64,000 bases of DNA, taken from JANSWP01 sp041941305 (GTDB lineage Bacteria; Bacteroidota; Bacteroidia; Chitinophagales; Saprospiraceae). Positions 25,386 through 34,422 of the stretch are shown here, in pieces (position 1 is the first letter of the stretch; each line of letters begins with the position of its first letter). A program made the translations under genes and the position numbers. Under the pieces are notes generated by a model. It had not been told where the DNA came from. It worked only from the letters and a program-made list of their open reading frames with translations, and made no database searches. Where the stretch lies: assembly GCA_041941305.1 (NCBI GenBank), contig JBGTQJ010000011.1, forward strand, positions 62,001 through 126,000, written 5' to 3'.

Positions 25386-26081
25386 TTACTCCAGTGTCTT
25401 CACTGTAAGTTCTTCCAAATAGTTCAGATGAAAATCCACTCCTTCTATTTCAAAAAAGACTTCTAAAGGGAAAGCCAAAGCAGGTCGTGATGTTGGATAC
25501 CAAATCTTTTTCTCCTTATCCACAATAATAAACAAACCTTCCTCATCTCCCGCTGCTCCAAATTTGTCAAAATCTCCCCAATATTTTTGTAACCCTTCTT
25601 TTTTTGTAGTCTTTGTAATTTCACCTTGAAGATAATGATAGGTTTCTTCTACATTTTCTACTGGCAAGCCAATTTCACTGATATTAAGAAGTGAATTTGA
25701 TGAGAATGGTTTTTTGCTTTGAATATTTAAGTTTTTCCTTGCAATAAATTCAGGCTCATTGAAAACAGGATCAAAGAAATAGATGGCATCTGCGTTCCAA
25801 TTGATAAAATCCACTATTTCATTTCCATTTTCGTCTGGAAGGATAGCTACTCTTTCTTTTAACCAATTTAATGCCTCGGTGCTTTGAAGGGAGGGAATAT
25901 TAAACGCAAAATGATAATAACAATTCTTGTTGTTTTTTTGAAACTCCAGTCGTGAGGCTCCAATTTTTATTTCAAAAGCATTTGCGGAAGAGCTACTGAT
26001 TTCAAAGTTCATCCTGTTTTTGTAGAAACCTTCCAGCTCAGACAAAGCATTTGTTTGAAGAATTAGTTTTTTAATTTTCAT
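25386..26081 (-). CDS. VOC-fold (glyoxalase-like) protein
   Basis: The 231-residue protein is taken from the ATG at 26081 (MKIKKLILQTNALSELEGFYKN). It has the two beta-alpha-beta-beta-beta halves of the vicinal oxygen chelate fold: residues about 1-90 (EGFYKNRMNFEISSSSANAFEIKIG, then YHFAFNIPS) and about 125-225 (LNISEIGLPVENVEETYHYL, then EVFFEIEGVDF). Ligands resemble those of small glyoxalase or dioxygenase-like proteins but cannot be fixed, and no substrate can be assigned. Confidence 0.75.
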   Translation of the reverse strand: MKIKKLILQTNALSELEGFYKNRMNFEISSSSANAFEIKIGASRLEFQKNNKNCYYHFAFNIPSLQSTEALNWLKERVAILPDENGNEIVDFINWNADAIYFFDPVFNEPEFIARKNLNIQSKKPFSSNSLLNISEIGLPVENVEETYHYLQGEITKTTKKEGLQKYWGDFDKFGAAGDEEGLFIIVDKEKKIWYPTSRPALAFPLEVFFEIEGVDFHLNYLEELTVKTLE

Positions 26082-26133
26082 AGAACAAAAATAAACCCAG
26101 TGTCGCAAATGGTTGAGGAGTGCGTAACATTTT

Positions 26134-26676
26134 TCACCCCTCTTGTCTCGCCCAATAAGTTGTCTCCGGAGTAGTTAACCCCAATTTATAATCGGACTTA
26201 AGTGTATTTAAAATGCCCGGTCGAATCATATTGGGGAAAATCTGAACATCGTAAATTTCATCTACAGAAGTATGGTATTCTATTTTTCCGACAAAAGCAC
26301 CTGTAGGTAAATGCACGATGGCAATGCCAGCTTTGAGTGCTTTTTCTGCAATCTTTAATTTAGCAAAAGTGGAAGAGTTCTTTCTTAGCCTTGACAATCC
26401 AACAAAAGCATAATCACCCCATTTGGCGAGCCCTCTAACAAAACCATGAAGCTGAGTCACGACTTCATATTTTCCAGAAGCCAAATCTATTTTGACTAAT
26501 TCCCCAGTGGCAGAAAGTAACAAATACATCGCTCCATCGAATAAGCGCGGTGAGTGCGGCATAGGGATATTTTCGGCAATAATTTCATTGCTTTCTACAT
26601 CTATAAGCACACCTCCCGTAGTGACTTCTTCTCTCCAGCTTTGGAAGGTGTCGCCTTTATTAAATGCAGTTACCTA
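26134..26676 (-). pseudogene. C-terminal remnant of a TIGR03032/DUF4915-type protein
   Basis: The open frame begins right after a TAG, reads VTAFNKGDTFQSWREEVTTG and continues GVLIDVESNEIIAE, MPHSPRLFDG, GYVxxGLSRLR-like YAFVGLSRLRKN and ends YDVQIFPNMIRP...TYWARQEG. The order (VTA...W-R-E...TGGVLID, PHSPR, FVRGLA, YAFVGLS, DVxxxPxxRRP-like) matches the C-terminal half of TIGR03032/DUF4915 proteins, normally about 330-370 residues. The N-terminal half is missing: upstream sequence is the end of the NRDE gene (stop at 26684). The first usable start is a GTG at 26610 (158 residues). A deletion has probably fused the fragment behind its neighbour. Expression as a short protein cannot be excluded. 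Confidence 0.65.
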
Positions 26677-26683
26677 TTTTCAT

Positions 26684-27403
26684 TTAGACGATTGCCGTTT
26701 CAAGAGATAACTTCTCTTCTTTTAACCCCCCATTTATCAAATCACGATAAATCATTTTCATCTCATCTGGCAATTTGATAATATTCGTAATGCTAACGGT
26801 CTGAACCAAATTCATTCTATTCATCAAAAAGCCATTCCAGGAGTCTTTTTCCCCACCATTTTTGTGGAAATCTGTTATCGCCTCCAAACCAAAGTCATTC
26901 CGGTTTTCGAGCCAATCATCAAACCATCCTTGTCTTTTTTCCTGAATTTCAGGAGTATACAACGTCGCAGATGACCAAATGTAGTATCCTTGGTTATCCA
27001 ACTTTCTAACAAACGCTTCCTTTTCATCCCATCTAAATTCGTACAGACCCCCATCATCATAAGCAATCAAAGTAAAGGATTCCATTCCATCAAAATCGTA
27101 TGTTTCAAAAAAGGTCTGTGCATTGGGGTATTTGAAAAAATCCAAAACCATAATGCCACGTGATCTGGAATAAGGTGGCTGATGTTTGTGCTTCACAAAT
27201 GCGCCATTTAATACGCAAACCATTCGGTTGGTTTCGGAAACCGCGATCCAGGTTCCACCTGCACCAGTATCTCTTGGAAAAATCAACTCTATCCCCTCCT
27301 GCTCCATTCGAGTCAAATTCTTTGGCGAACGAGCTGCACTTTCATCGCGATTTGAAGTCAAAATAAAACCCTCTTTTTGAGGAATGTAGGTTACAGTACA
27401 CAT
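26684..27403 (-). CDS. NRDE (TANGO2-like) family protein
   Basis: The 239-residue protein starts MCTVTYIPQKEGFILTSNRDE, so the N-terminal nucleophile-like Cys2 and the family signature SNRDE are present, followed by GGTWIAVSETNRMVCVLNG. NRDE/TANGO2 proteins are cytoplasmic and in eukaryotes are linked to haem and lipid handling; bacterial members are poorly understood. It abuts the TIGR03032 remnant with only about 8 nt between. Confidence 0.87.
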   Translation of the reverse strand: MCTVTYIPQKEGFILTSNRDESAARSPKNLTRMEQEGIELIFPRDTGAGGTWIAVSETNRMVCVLNGAFVKHKHQPPYSRSRGIMVLDFFKYPNAQTFFETYDFDGMESFTLIAYDDGGLYEFRWDEKEAFVRKLDNQGYYIWSSATLYTPEIQEKRQGWFDDWLENRNDFGLEAITDFHKNGGEKDSWNGFLMNRMNLVQTVSITNIIKLPDEMKMIYRDLINGGLKEEKLSLETAIV

Positions 27404-27485
27404 AAGGTCAGTTCTGAGTTTCCAATTCCAAATTTCTGGTTTTTAATCAAGAAAATAACTGAAAACCAAAAAAGGAAAACGATTG

Positions 27486-28151
27486 TCACTCGTAATAAAC
27501 AATTACTTCTTCAGCAGGTTTACGGGATATATCAGGAACTTGTGCATCCTCTGCCGGATAGCCCACTGGAACAAGCAAAAAAGGCTTCTCATTTTCAGGT
27601 CGATTCAGAATCTTTTGTAGAAATGCCATTGGGCTCGGTGTATGCGTTAAAGACGCCAAACCTGCATTGTGAATAGCTGTCAACAAAAACCCAGCTGCCA
27701 ATCCAACTGATTCATTTACGTAATAATTTTTCCGCTTTTGTCCATTGACGAGATTATAGCTTTTTTTAAACACAATGATAAGCCAGGGTGCAATTTCCAG
27801 AAAGGGCTTATGCTCATCTGTTCCTAAAGGAGCCAAATCTTCAAGCCATTCCTGAGACATTCTCCCGTGATAGCTTTTGTATTCTTCCTCCTCGGCTGCC
27901 ACTCTGATCTTAGACTTTATGTCGGGATCGGAAACTGCACAAAATGTCCAGGGTTGTTTATGCGCCCCAGATGGAGCTGTAGAGGCTGTCATTATGATGT
28001 TTTCTATCAATTCTTTAGGGACAGGTTTATCAGAAAACTCGCGAATTGTTCGCCGCTTGTTCACATAATCGAAATAAGCCCGACTCCGATCCAGCATTTC
28101 TTCTTCTGGGAATCCAACACCTTTGAAAGGGATAAAAGGGTAAGTAGTCAT
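27486..28151 (-). CDS. Iodotyrosine deiodinase-like nitroreductase-family flavoprotein
   Basis: The 221-residue protein is taken from the ATG at 28151 (MTTYPFIPFKGVGFPEEEML). It has the FMN-binding nitroreductase core: KRRTIREFSDKPVP (phosphate contacts), TAPSGAHKQPWTF and a C-terminal LLVPVGYPAEDAQVPDI. It has the active-site lid found in iodotyrosine deiodinase: EEEEYKSYHGRM, carrying the Glu and Tyr, and HKPFLE, carrying the Lys that bind the zwitterion of the substrate in human IYD (E157, Y161, K182). A bacterial IYD from Haliscomenobacter hydrossis has been characterised. The enzyme reductively dehalogenates halotyrosines in vitro; its natural substrate in bacteria is not settled. Confidence 0.85.
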   Translation of the reverse strand: MTTYPFIPFKGVGFPEEEMLDRSRAYFDYVNKRRTIREFSDKPVPKELIENIIMTASTAPSGAHKQPWTFCAVSDPDIKSKIRVAAEEEEYKSYHGRMSQEWLEDLAPLGTDEHKPFLEIAPWLIIVFKKSYNLVNGQKRKNYYVNESVGLAAGFLLTAIHNAGLASLTHTPSPMAFLQKILNRPENEKPFLLVPVGYPAEDAQVPDISRKPAEEVIVYYE

Positions 28152-28239
28152 ATTAATGTAGGCAGTATTGTGTTGTTTGATTCTTGTAGTGTCCCAAAAA
28201 TTTCGAGAATGCAAGAACCAACCACCATTGAATAGAAAA

Positions 28240-28629
28240 TTAATTCTCACCCAATATAACGATTAAGGTATAGATGATTCCAGGGATCCATCCTAGAATC
28301 GTCAATAGCAGAGAAATCCAAAATCGATTCGTAATTCCGTCATACAAAGCCATGGCGAGTGGTGGCAACAATATTCCAAGAATGACCAATAAAATCAATT
28401 CCTCATCATTTCCTTTTCTCAAATCCTTGATGAGGGTTTTTAGTTTTTTGCGCAATTTCTTTTTCTTCAATTTGCGCTCTTTCTTGGATAATGATTTCCA
28501 TTCGTTTTTTGCATTTTCTTTAACCCCCTCAACAACAGTTTCTGAAGCTGTAGTACTTGCTGCACTAATGGCAAATGAAGGCGAAATCAAGAAGCAAAAC
28601 ATTCCTAAAACCAATAATACTTTTTTCAT
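28240..28629 (-). CDS. YqaE/Pmp3-domain membrane protein with signal peptide
   Basis: The 129-residue protein starts MKKVLLVLGMFCFLISPSFA at the ATG at 28629. A signal peptide is followed by a very basic linker (SKKERKLKKKKLRKKLKTLI, about residues 45-65) and a YqaE/Pmp3 unit with two TM helices (ILLPPLAMALYDGITNRFW, then LLLTILGWIPGIIYTLIVIL). Pmp3 proteins affect membrane potential and ion tolerance in yeast and plants. The Bacteroidetes form adds the export signal and basic linker. Confidence 0.82.
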   Translation of the reverse strand: MKKVLLVLGMFCFLISPSFAISAASTTASETVVEGVKENAKNEWKSLSKKERKLKKKKLRKKLKTLIKDLRKGNDEELILLVILGILLPPLAMALYDGITNRFWISLLLTILGWIPGIIYTLIVILGEN

Positions 28630-28661
28630 TTTTGTTGTGTTTGTGTATTTAGGCATTTGTG

Positions 28662-28705
28662 TGTTTGAGTATCTTTTTTCAATAAAAAAAAAGATTACTC
28701 AAACA
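28662..28705 (-). terminator. Hairpin terminator after the M1 peptidase gene
   Basis: TGTTTGAGTATCTTTTTT (28662-28679) pairs with AAAAAAAAAGATTACTCAAACA (28684-28705) with one bulged base. It lies just past the M1 stop and before the YqaE start on the minus strand, so it isolates the two genes. Confidence 0.7.
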
Positions 28706-28719
28706 ACAGGATACCATAC

Positions 28720-31700
28720 CTAAATCGTAAATCTATCTATAGCTCGTCTGGGGTTGAGTCTATGAAAGTCAATATGAAATGAAATTCTTTTCCAATAATT
28801 GCCTCGCCCTTCGTACAATTTTCTCAAACCATTGGGATCAGGATCTCCCGAAATTTCCAGGGTTCCATTTTTTGAACTCATCACTGGAAAATAAATCCCT
28901 ATGACTCCATCAAAAAAGTCTAGCATAAACCCTCCACTCCACCAAAGCCTTTCATTGAAATTTTCATAGGTTGGATTTGGACGATTATCGAGAAAGTAGC
29001 CAAAATCCAGATAAGGCTTGACGGGTAGATTCAAAGGCAAATTTTGCGGTAAATCAGCTTTCAAATTCAGGGCGAATATAAAAACATTGCTTCGTCCAGC
29101 GAAGGACATCCCTCCACCAAATGCTGCTTTCATGCCACCTTCATTGAGATATATTTGTCGAGACCAAAATCCATCTGCCTCATTCCTGCCAAAATGAACA
29201 TTGTCGTATTTGTAGTCGTTAAACCCTTGTTGAGTTAAATTCAACATATTTCGAACAGGTAAAGCTCTGTCTTTGAACGGGTTTTTAACCAATGCTCCAG
29301 CATAAATTCGTAAATCAAAACTTCTTTTGGGTGCATAGGTGTATGAGGATTTATATTCTAAAGCAATTTTTAATGAACTCGTCTTTTCAAATTCATTAAT
29401 GCCAATTTGATTTTCAAATCCCAATCTTTCAATGGTTAGATCCCATGAAAACGGATTCAACGCACGCCTCATTTCAGCTGAATAGGATAGTTCCTGAACG
29501 GAATAATCTACCCAAACGTCACCTACATAATTGCCTTCTGCAAAACTTGTTCTTTCTTCATTAATCCAAATATTTCTTAGACGAATGCTTTGATGATAGT
29601 TACTGGTTGCTGATTTGCGAAAATCAAACTGAAGAGACGTAGACACTCTTGCAAATCTCAAATCAGTATCTGCAAATCCGTCAGCAGTCCTTAAAGAATC
29701 CCGATTGCCATAATTAAAGCTTTTCAAATTTGTACCGATTGAAACTTTTTGAAATGCTCCACCTTTTGGGTAAAAATTCAATCGAATATCTGCCATTCCG
29801 TTTAGTTCCTTTGTTTTGAAAGAATAGGCTGGCATCACAAAATATTCAAATTTCCGGGCAGGTATTGTCGTGTTGTAAAAAGCGGCGGCTGGCATAAAAC
29901 CGTCATACACATTAAACAATAGAAGGGGTGTCCAATAAAGTGTAGATTTATCTGAAGACTCTATACTCCCTATCCACTTTAACCTAAAGGGCTCTACACT
30001 TTTTAATGCTCCCTTAGTTTTGAAATTGTTGTTTTTGCGATTGATGTCCAGTATTTTGTGTTCCGCATCAATTACCAGTTTGTCGTATTCTCCATTTGGG
30101 AATTTGAGGGCTTTCTTCCCTTCAAATCCTTCAAACCATCTGGTCTCCACCACTACACTATCCTTCATCCCTGAAATGGGAAAGGGTGCGATAATTTCTC
30201 CTTTGTTTTGAACATAAACAGTCAGATCATCTCCGCTTATAATATCTTTAATCGTATAATCAAGCTTTGCATTTGTATTAATGTATCCATCAAATAACCA
30301 GCTCAGGTCTTTGCCACTTTCTTCTTCAAAATGGGTTTTCAAATCCCCAGGGCCTGGGTGTTTGAATTTCCATTTTTCATAAAAAGATTGCATGATTGCA
30401 TCAAATCTTTCCGTCCCAAGGTATTGTTCCAAATGCCCAAACGCCAAGCCTGGTTTGACATAAGCACCAATTCCATAATTCAACACACTCATTTCATTGG
30501 AGTGGGTCTCAGGAGCTTGATCCAATCCTCTCCTTGCCATAAATAAATACCCTCCCTCGTGAAAATCAATTTTTGAGCCTTTGGTTAAAAACTCAGGAAC
30601 ATCAATAACATCTCCCCGGTTTCCGTAATACTCTTCCATGTACCGATACTCGTAATAACTATTGACGCCTTCATCTATCCATGGGTGAGCTCTTTCATTA
30701 GAAGCCAGAATTCCGTAAAACCAATTATGTCCAACTTCATGTGTAATGACATCATCCAATGCTGCTGCTGTACCACTATTACCAATCACAGTAATCATTG
30801 GGTATTCCATGCCTCCTCCGGCACTTAAAGCAGAATGAACAGCTGTAGCATGTGGCCAGGGATATTCCCCCACTTTTTCTGAATAAAATTTCACTGAACG
30901 ATTGACATAATCAATGCTCTTTATCCATAAATCAGCTTCCTCATTCGGAAACATAGTCCAGGTATCAACTTTTTTTCCGGAAGCCAGCGTGACTACCCCT
31001 TTTTGGACATGGAAACGTTTGTCTGCAAACCATGCAAAATCATGTACATTCTCTGCTGTGTAATGAAGGGTTTTGATACTTTTCGAAGATTCCGGAAACC
31101 CATCCAAGGATTCCAGGTAGGCCACATATTCAAAATCGGGATTGGCTAATTTGTATTTTAAGGAATCCAAAAATACTTTGGTTGCATTTTCTTTTTCTGT
31201 TAAAAACTGAAATTCAGATTCTGTTTGCAATATACCTGTCGCTCCAACTACATAATTTTCAGGTAATGAGATCTTCACATCAAATGATCCAAATTCTGAA
31301 TAAAACTCTCCAATATCTAAATAGGGCATTGGATGCCAACCATCTTTGTCGTAAACCGCAGGTTTTGGATACCATTGAGTCATTTGATAAGATGTCTCAA
31401 CGTGCCCAAGGCGAGAGAAAGAGGCAGGAATTTTTAATACAAATGGGGTAGTGATAGTTTGTTTCTGCCCACTTACCAATGGTTCGTTCAAATTCAATTT
31501 TGCGATGTCTGGGTTATCATTATCAAATTCCCAATTCAGTAATTGTCCATTACTCTTAAAATCTAAACTATCATAGTACCCGAATTCGTTATCTTTGGCG
31601 AAATAAAATCGCGTGCTTCCTACCCGAATTTTTTGCTTTGCATATGCTGATTCATTGTTCTTAAATGCGTTTGCCCAGAGGTGCATAAAAATGAAATGAA

Positions 31701-31875
31701 GGGTATCAGGGGAGTTATTGATGTATTCTATTTCAATATTTCCGTGCAGAATATGATTCCGATCATCTAATTCACATTCAATTCTATAATTGACTTCTTG
31801 CTGGAAATAATCCTTTTGAGCAGCTAAAAGGATGCTGAAAGAGAGAAACGCAAAGAAAAAAATCAGCTTTTTCAT
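28720..31875 (-). CDS. M1-family metallopeptidase, secreted
   Basis: The 1051-residue protein has a signal peptide (MKKLIFFFAFLSFSILLAAQ), an N-terminal beta domain, and the gluzincin core: HEVGH (His379, Glu380, His383) with the third ligand Glu402 in WIDEGVNSYYEY, and substrate loop GGGMEYPMIT. The remaining 500 residues are beta-rich with alternating aromatic/polar strands (NLKADLPQNLPLNLPVKPYLD) and could be an outer-membrane barrel-like or large C-terminal domain. It is longer than the aminopeptidase N norm and belongs to the Bacteroidetes-type secreted M1 group. It is divergent from the following hypothetical gene. Confidence 0.85.
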   Translation of the reverse strand: MKKLIFFFAFLSFSILLAAQKDYFQQEVNYRIECELDDRNHILHGNIEIEYINNSPDTLHFIFMHLWANAFKNNESAYAKQKIRVGSTRFYFAKDNEFGYYDSLDFKSNGQLLNWEFDNDNPDIAKLNLNEPLVSGQKQTITTPFVLKIPASFSRLGHVETSYQMTQWYPKPAVYDKDGWHPMPYLDIGEFYSEFGSFDVKISLPENYVVGATGILQTESEFQFLTEKENATKVFLDSLKYKLANPDFEYVAYLESLDGFPESSKSIKTLHYTAENVHDFAWFADKRFHVQKGVVTLASGKKVDTWTMFPNEEADLWIKSIDYVNRSVKFYSEKVGEYPWPHATAVHSALSAGGGMEYPMITVIGNSGTAAALDDVITHEVGHNWFYGILASNERAHPWIDEGVNSYYEYRYMEEYYGNRGDVIDVPEFLTKGSKIDFHEGGYLFMARRGLDQAPETHSNEMSVLNYGIGAYVKPGLAFGHLEQYLGTERFDAIMQSFYEKWKFKHPGPGDLKTHFEEESGKDLSWLFDGYINTNAKLDYTIKDIISGDDLTVYVQNKGEIIAPFPISGMKDSVVVETRWFEGFEGKKALKFPNGEYDKLVIDAEHKILDINRKNNNFKTKGALKSVEPFRLKWIGSIESSDKSTLYWTPLLLFNVYDGFMPAAAFYNTTIPARKFEYFVMPAYSFKTKELNGMADIRLNFYPKGGAFQKVSIGTNLKSFNYGNRDSLRTADGFADTDLRFARVSTSLQFDFRKSATSNYHQSIRLRNIWINEERTSFAEGNYVGDVWVDYSVQELSYSAEMRRALNPFSWDLTIERLGFENQIGINEFEKTSSLKIALEYKSSYTYAPKRSFDLRIYAGALVKNPFKDRALPVRNMLNLTQQGFNDYKYDNVHFGRNEADGFWSRQIYLNEGGMKAAFGGGMSFAGRSNVFIFALNLKADLPQNLPLNLPVKPYLDFGYFLDNRPNPTYENFNERLWWSGGFMLDFFDGVIGIYFPVMSSKNGTLEISGDPDPNGLRKLYEGRGNYWKRISFHIDFHRLNPRRAIDRFTI

Positions 31876-31977
31876 AGTAGAGATCTAAGAAAGAGAGACA
31901 ATTAAACAATTGAGGTGCTCACAACTGCTCAATTATCATTTTCTAAAAAAAGAAAGCAAAATTATCAAAATACCATT

Positions 31978-32529
31978 ATGCAAAAGATTCTCATTCTGAC
32001 TTTTATTGGTTTTTTGAATTTCAACCTACTACCTGCCCAAAATACTATTGATTCTTTAAGGTTTCCAGCCGCCTGGGAAGGGGAATGGAGAGGAGAATTG
32101 GAAATTTTCAATGCTAAGGGAAAAGTTCAATCTCTGCCAATGGAGTTACACATCTTACCAATAGACACTTTGCCTTCTACCTGGACCTGGACAATCATTT
32201 ATGGAGAAGATAAAGAGGCCGGCAAACGAGCTTATGAACTACATGAGATGGACAAGGCAAAGGGCTTGTATCTCATCGATGAGAAAAATACCATCAAACT
32301 TGAAGGATACTTATTAGGAGAGAAGTTTTATCAGAGATTTGAAGTCATGGGAAATTTGTTAATGACAAGTACAGAAATGGTGAGTGAAAATGAATTGCAT
32401 TGGGAAATCATATCTGGAAAACTTGAGCCTGTAAGTACAACCGGAGGCGAAGCGTTTAAAGGGGAAGAAATCCCGCCAGTAAAGGCTTATGGTATCAATG
32501 TTTTTCAGAGAGCTATTTTGAGAAGGTAG
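31978..32529 (+). CDS. Secreted hypothetical protein
   Basis: The 183-residue product starts MQKILILTFIGFLNFNLLPAQ at the ATG at 31978, a clear signal peptide; the longer start at 31915 is unlikely. The mature protein is beta-rich, starts with FPAAWEGEWRGELEIFNAKG and has a lipocalin-like WxGxW opening (AAWEGEW), then YELHEMDKAKGLYLIDEKN and FEVMGNLLMTSTEMVSENEL. I do not recognise a named family. It is divergent from the M1 peptidase and converges with the DUF5691 gene with only 8 nt between. Confidence 0.65.
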   Translation: MQKILILTFIGFLNFNLLPAQNTIDSLRFPAAWEGEWRGELEIFNAKGKVQSLPMELHILPIDTLPSTWTWTIIYGEDKEAGKRAYELHEMDKAKGLYLIDEKNTIKLEGYLLGEKFYQRFEVMGNLLMTSTEMVSENELHWEIISGKLEPVSTTGGEAFKGEEIPPVKAYGINVFQRAILRR

Positions 32530-32537
32530 CCTTCAAT

Positions 32538-34052
32538 TTATTGCTCTAATTCTGCAATCATTTCTCTACGAAAAACCAAAATCCTTAAAAATTGTTCAAC
32601 TTCAGGTTCCCACATTCCCCAGGCTGGTGATTGATAATCCCAACCTGATTTCAAGGCGTCATACAAGGCAGGATTGCATCTAAAAGCTGCAGATTGCAGC
32701 ATTTTTTTGTAGTGCCAGGTGTTCCAATAAAATGTACTGGCATTTCTAAGCCAAATTTGAAAACGCTTAACTATCAACAAAGTCAAATCATCATTCCAGT
32801 CGTGTTTCCCAATTTTTAATAGTTTGCTAACGGGTGAATTCTCCTCTAACAATCCCTTATTCTGCTTCAATGATCTCAAGGCAATTTGATTAAACAAATC
32901 ATTTGGAATGATTTCCAGTAAATCATTCATTGCAGAAATTTGCCAAATTGGATAATCTCCGTGTTCCAGCCACAGTTCCAAAATGGCTCGCATCCATGTT
33001 TCGTTTTTATGCAAAATAGTTGCTTCTACAATGGATTGTACAAGCATTCCGATCCAATCACTTTTGGCAAAGATTTTTAAAATTTCAGAAGGCGGTTTTT
33101 CAAAGTAGGTTTCCCATGCACCAGGAGGCACTTTGGACATCATTTGACCAAACCAACCCGCCTTCATTCCACTTTTGTAAGCTGTTGATTTGACAGAAAT
33201 ACCATCTCGAATTGCTGTTTCATCCAGCTCTTCTGGCAAGTAGATTTCTAAAACTCCATTTTTTATGTTCATTGAAGAAGTGACTCGCCAATGCATTCTT
33301 TCCACTAATGCCGAATCAGGAATCCGTGCTAATAACCTGGCAGCAATTTGGCGGACTTCCTTCCTGGTTTCATACAAACAATCTTCTAAGAAAAGTTCAT
33401 CATTTTTCGAAATCCCAATTTCAAAAACCTTCAGAAAATCGACTTTGTTTTGCACATTTTCTTCATTCCAGGTTTCCTGAAGAATTGAGATTGCAGATCC
33501 CGGATTCTGTTCTCTTAAATATTTCAAAAGACCCAATCTCTCCATTTTATTTCCTGTTCTCCAAAGTTGGATATTGGGTTCAGCTATCAAAATTGCCCAG
33601 TCTGGATTCAACTGCATCAACCATTTTCCACGTCTTCCAATAGCTTTATTAATTTTTTGCCACATTTCCGGTTCTGCCTTGCACTCCTCCAACAATTTGG
33701 GCAAACTTGTAGGTGGCAATTGTTTATTATTGTGATTTAGGTGGGCTATGAATTCAGGCAGGGCTTCTGGAAAAGTTCCATCCAGAATTAATTTCAAATG
33801 ATGCGTTGATTTTGCACTACACGGTTTTTCATCATCATCACCAACTATTGCGGGCATTTCCCCTTCAAAAGTTTTCAAAGGCCTTCCAGCCTTATTCATT
33901 TGGGAAAACAATGCAGCTGCTTCCAAAAGAATTTGGGCAGGTTCATTTGAAGCATGGATGCCTTGAGCTTCCAAAAAAGATTTGGTTTCAATAGAAATAG
34001 CACTTCTTTCAGTTCCCAGTAAAGCTGTTTTGACTAATGATTTCCAGATCAA
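32538..34052 (-). CDS. DUF5691 protein
   Basis: The 504-residue protein starts at a TTG (34052; MIWKSLVKTALLGTERSAIS). It is helical and HEAT-like, with family-typical elements GRRGKWLMQLNPDW, FLEDCLYETRKEVRQIAARL and LARIPDSALVERM. DUF5691 usually sits in a cluster with a SWIM-type Zn-finger protein, a MoxR ATPase, DUF5682 and a VWA protein. None of these is within this window on either side, so this copy is an orphan here. Cytoplasmic; the role is unknown. Confidence 0.75.
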   Translation of the reverse strand: MIWKSLVKTALLGTERSAISIETKSFLEAQGIHASNEPAQILLEAAALFSQMNKAGRPLKTFEGEMPAIVGDDDEKPCSAKSTHHLKLILDGTFPEALPEFIAHLNHNNKQLPPTSLPKLLEECKAEPEMWQKINKAIGRRGKWLMQLNPDWAILIAEPNIQLWRTGNKMERLGLLKYLREQNPGSAISILQETWNEENVQNKVDFLKVFEIGISKNDELFLEDCLYETRKEVRQIAARLLARIPDSALVERMHWRVTSSMNIKNGVLEIYLPEELDETAIRDGISVKSTAYKSGMKAGWFGQMMSKVPPGAWETYFEKPPSEILKIFAKSDWIGMLVQSIVEATILHKNETWMRAILELWLEHGDYPIWQISAMNDLLEIIPNDLFNQIALRSLKQNKGLLEENSPVSKLLKIGKHDWNDDLTLLIVKRFQIWLRNASTFYWNTWHYKKMLQSAAFRCNPALYDALKSGWDYQSPAWGMWEPEVEQFLRILVFRREMIAELEQ

Positions 34053-34089
34053 ATTTCTCGTTTTTAAATTGTACTACTTGGTCATAGCA

Positions 34090-34422
34090 TTAGTTCCCAT
34101 CCAAATGCTCAGAAGGGTTCCAAAACAATTTTTTAAAATCCTGAACTACATTATCAACGACTGTTACTCCTTCTTGTTCTAGCATCTCTTGCATCATAGT
34201 TGGCGTTGGCCAATGATTTCTACCAGATAATTCTCCCTTCCTATTGATAACTCTATGAGCTGGCACGTTGTCACCAAAAAAGCTCTTATTCAATGCCCAT
34301 CCAACCATTCTTGCTGAGCCTAAGGCCAAATAATCTGCAATCGCTCCATAAGTTGTCACTCTACCAAAAGGGACTTTTTTGGTAACTTCATAAACTTCTT
34401 CAAAGTATGTTTTTTCCTTCAT
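34090..34422 (-). CDS. Alkyltransferase-like (ATL) protein of the MGMT family
   Basis: The 110-residue single-domain protein has the O6-alkylguanine DNA-binding HTH core (KVPFGRVTTYGAIADYLALG, ARMVGWAL). The methyl-accepting PCHRV of MGMT/Ogt is PAHRV here, with Ala55 in place of the catalytic Cys, so it cannot accept alkyl groups. ATL proteins (TTHA1564 of Thermus, Atl1 of fission yeast) bind O6-alkylguanine and hand it to nucleotide excision repair. Its upstream region holds a palindromic repeat (34447-34622). Confidence 0.9.
   Translation of the reverse strand: MKEKTYFEEVYEVTKKVPFGRVTTYGAIADYLALGSARMVGWALNKSFFGDNVPAHRVINRKGELSGRNHWPTPTMMQEMLEQEGVTVVDNVVQDFKKLFWNPSEHLDGN

Noticed and set aside
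26134..26610. Full-length small gene call for the TIGR03032 remnant from the GTG at 26610
   Set aside because: The in-frame homologous sequence continues 22 codons upstream of this GTG to a TAG, so it is better treated as a remnant than as an intact gene starting here.
34090..34422. Active O6-methylguanine-DNA methyltransferase
   Set aside because: The acceptor Cys of PCHRV is Ala (PAHRV), so it is called alkyltransferase-like.
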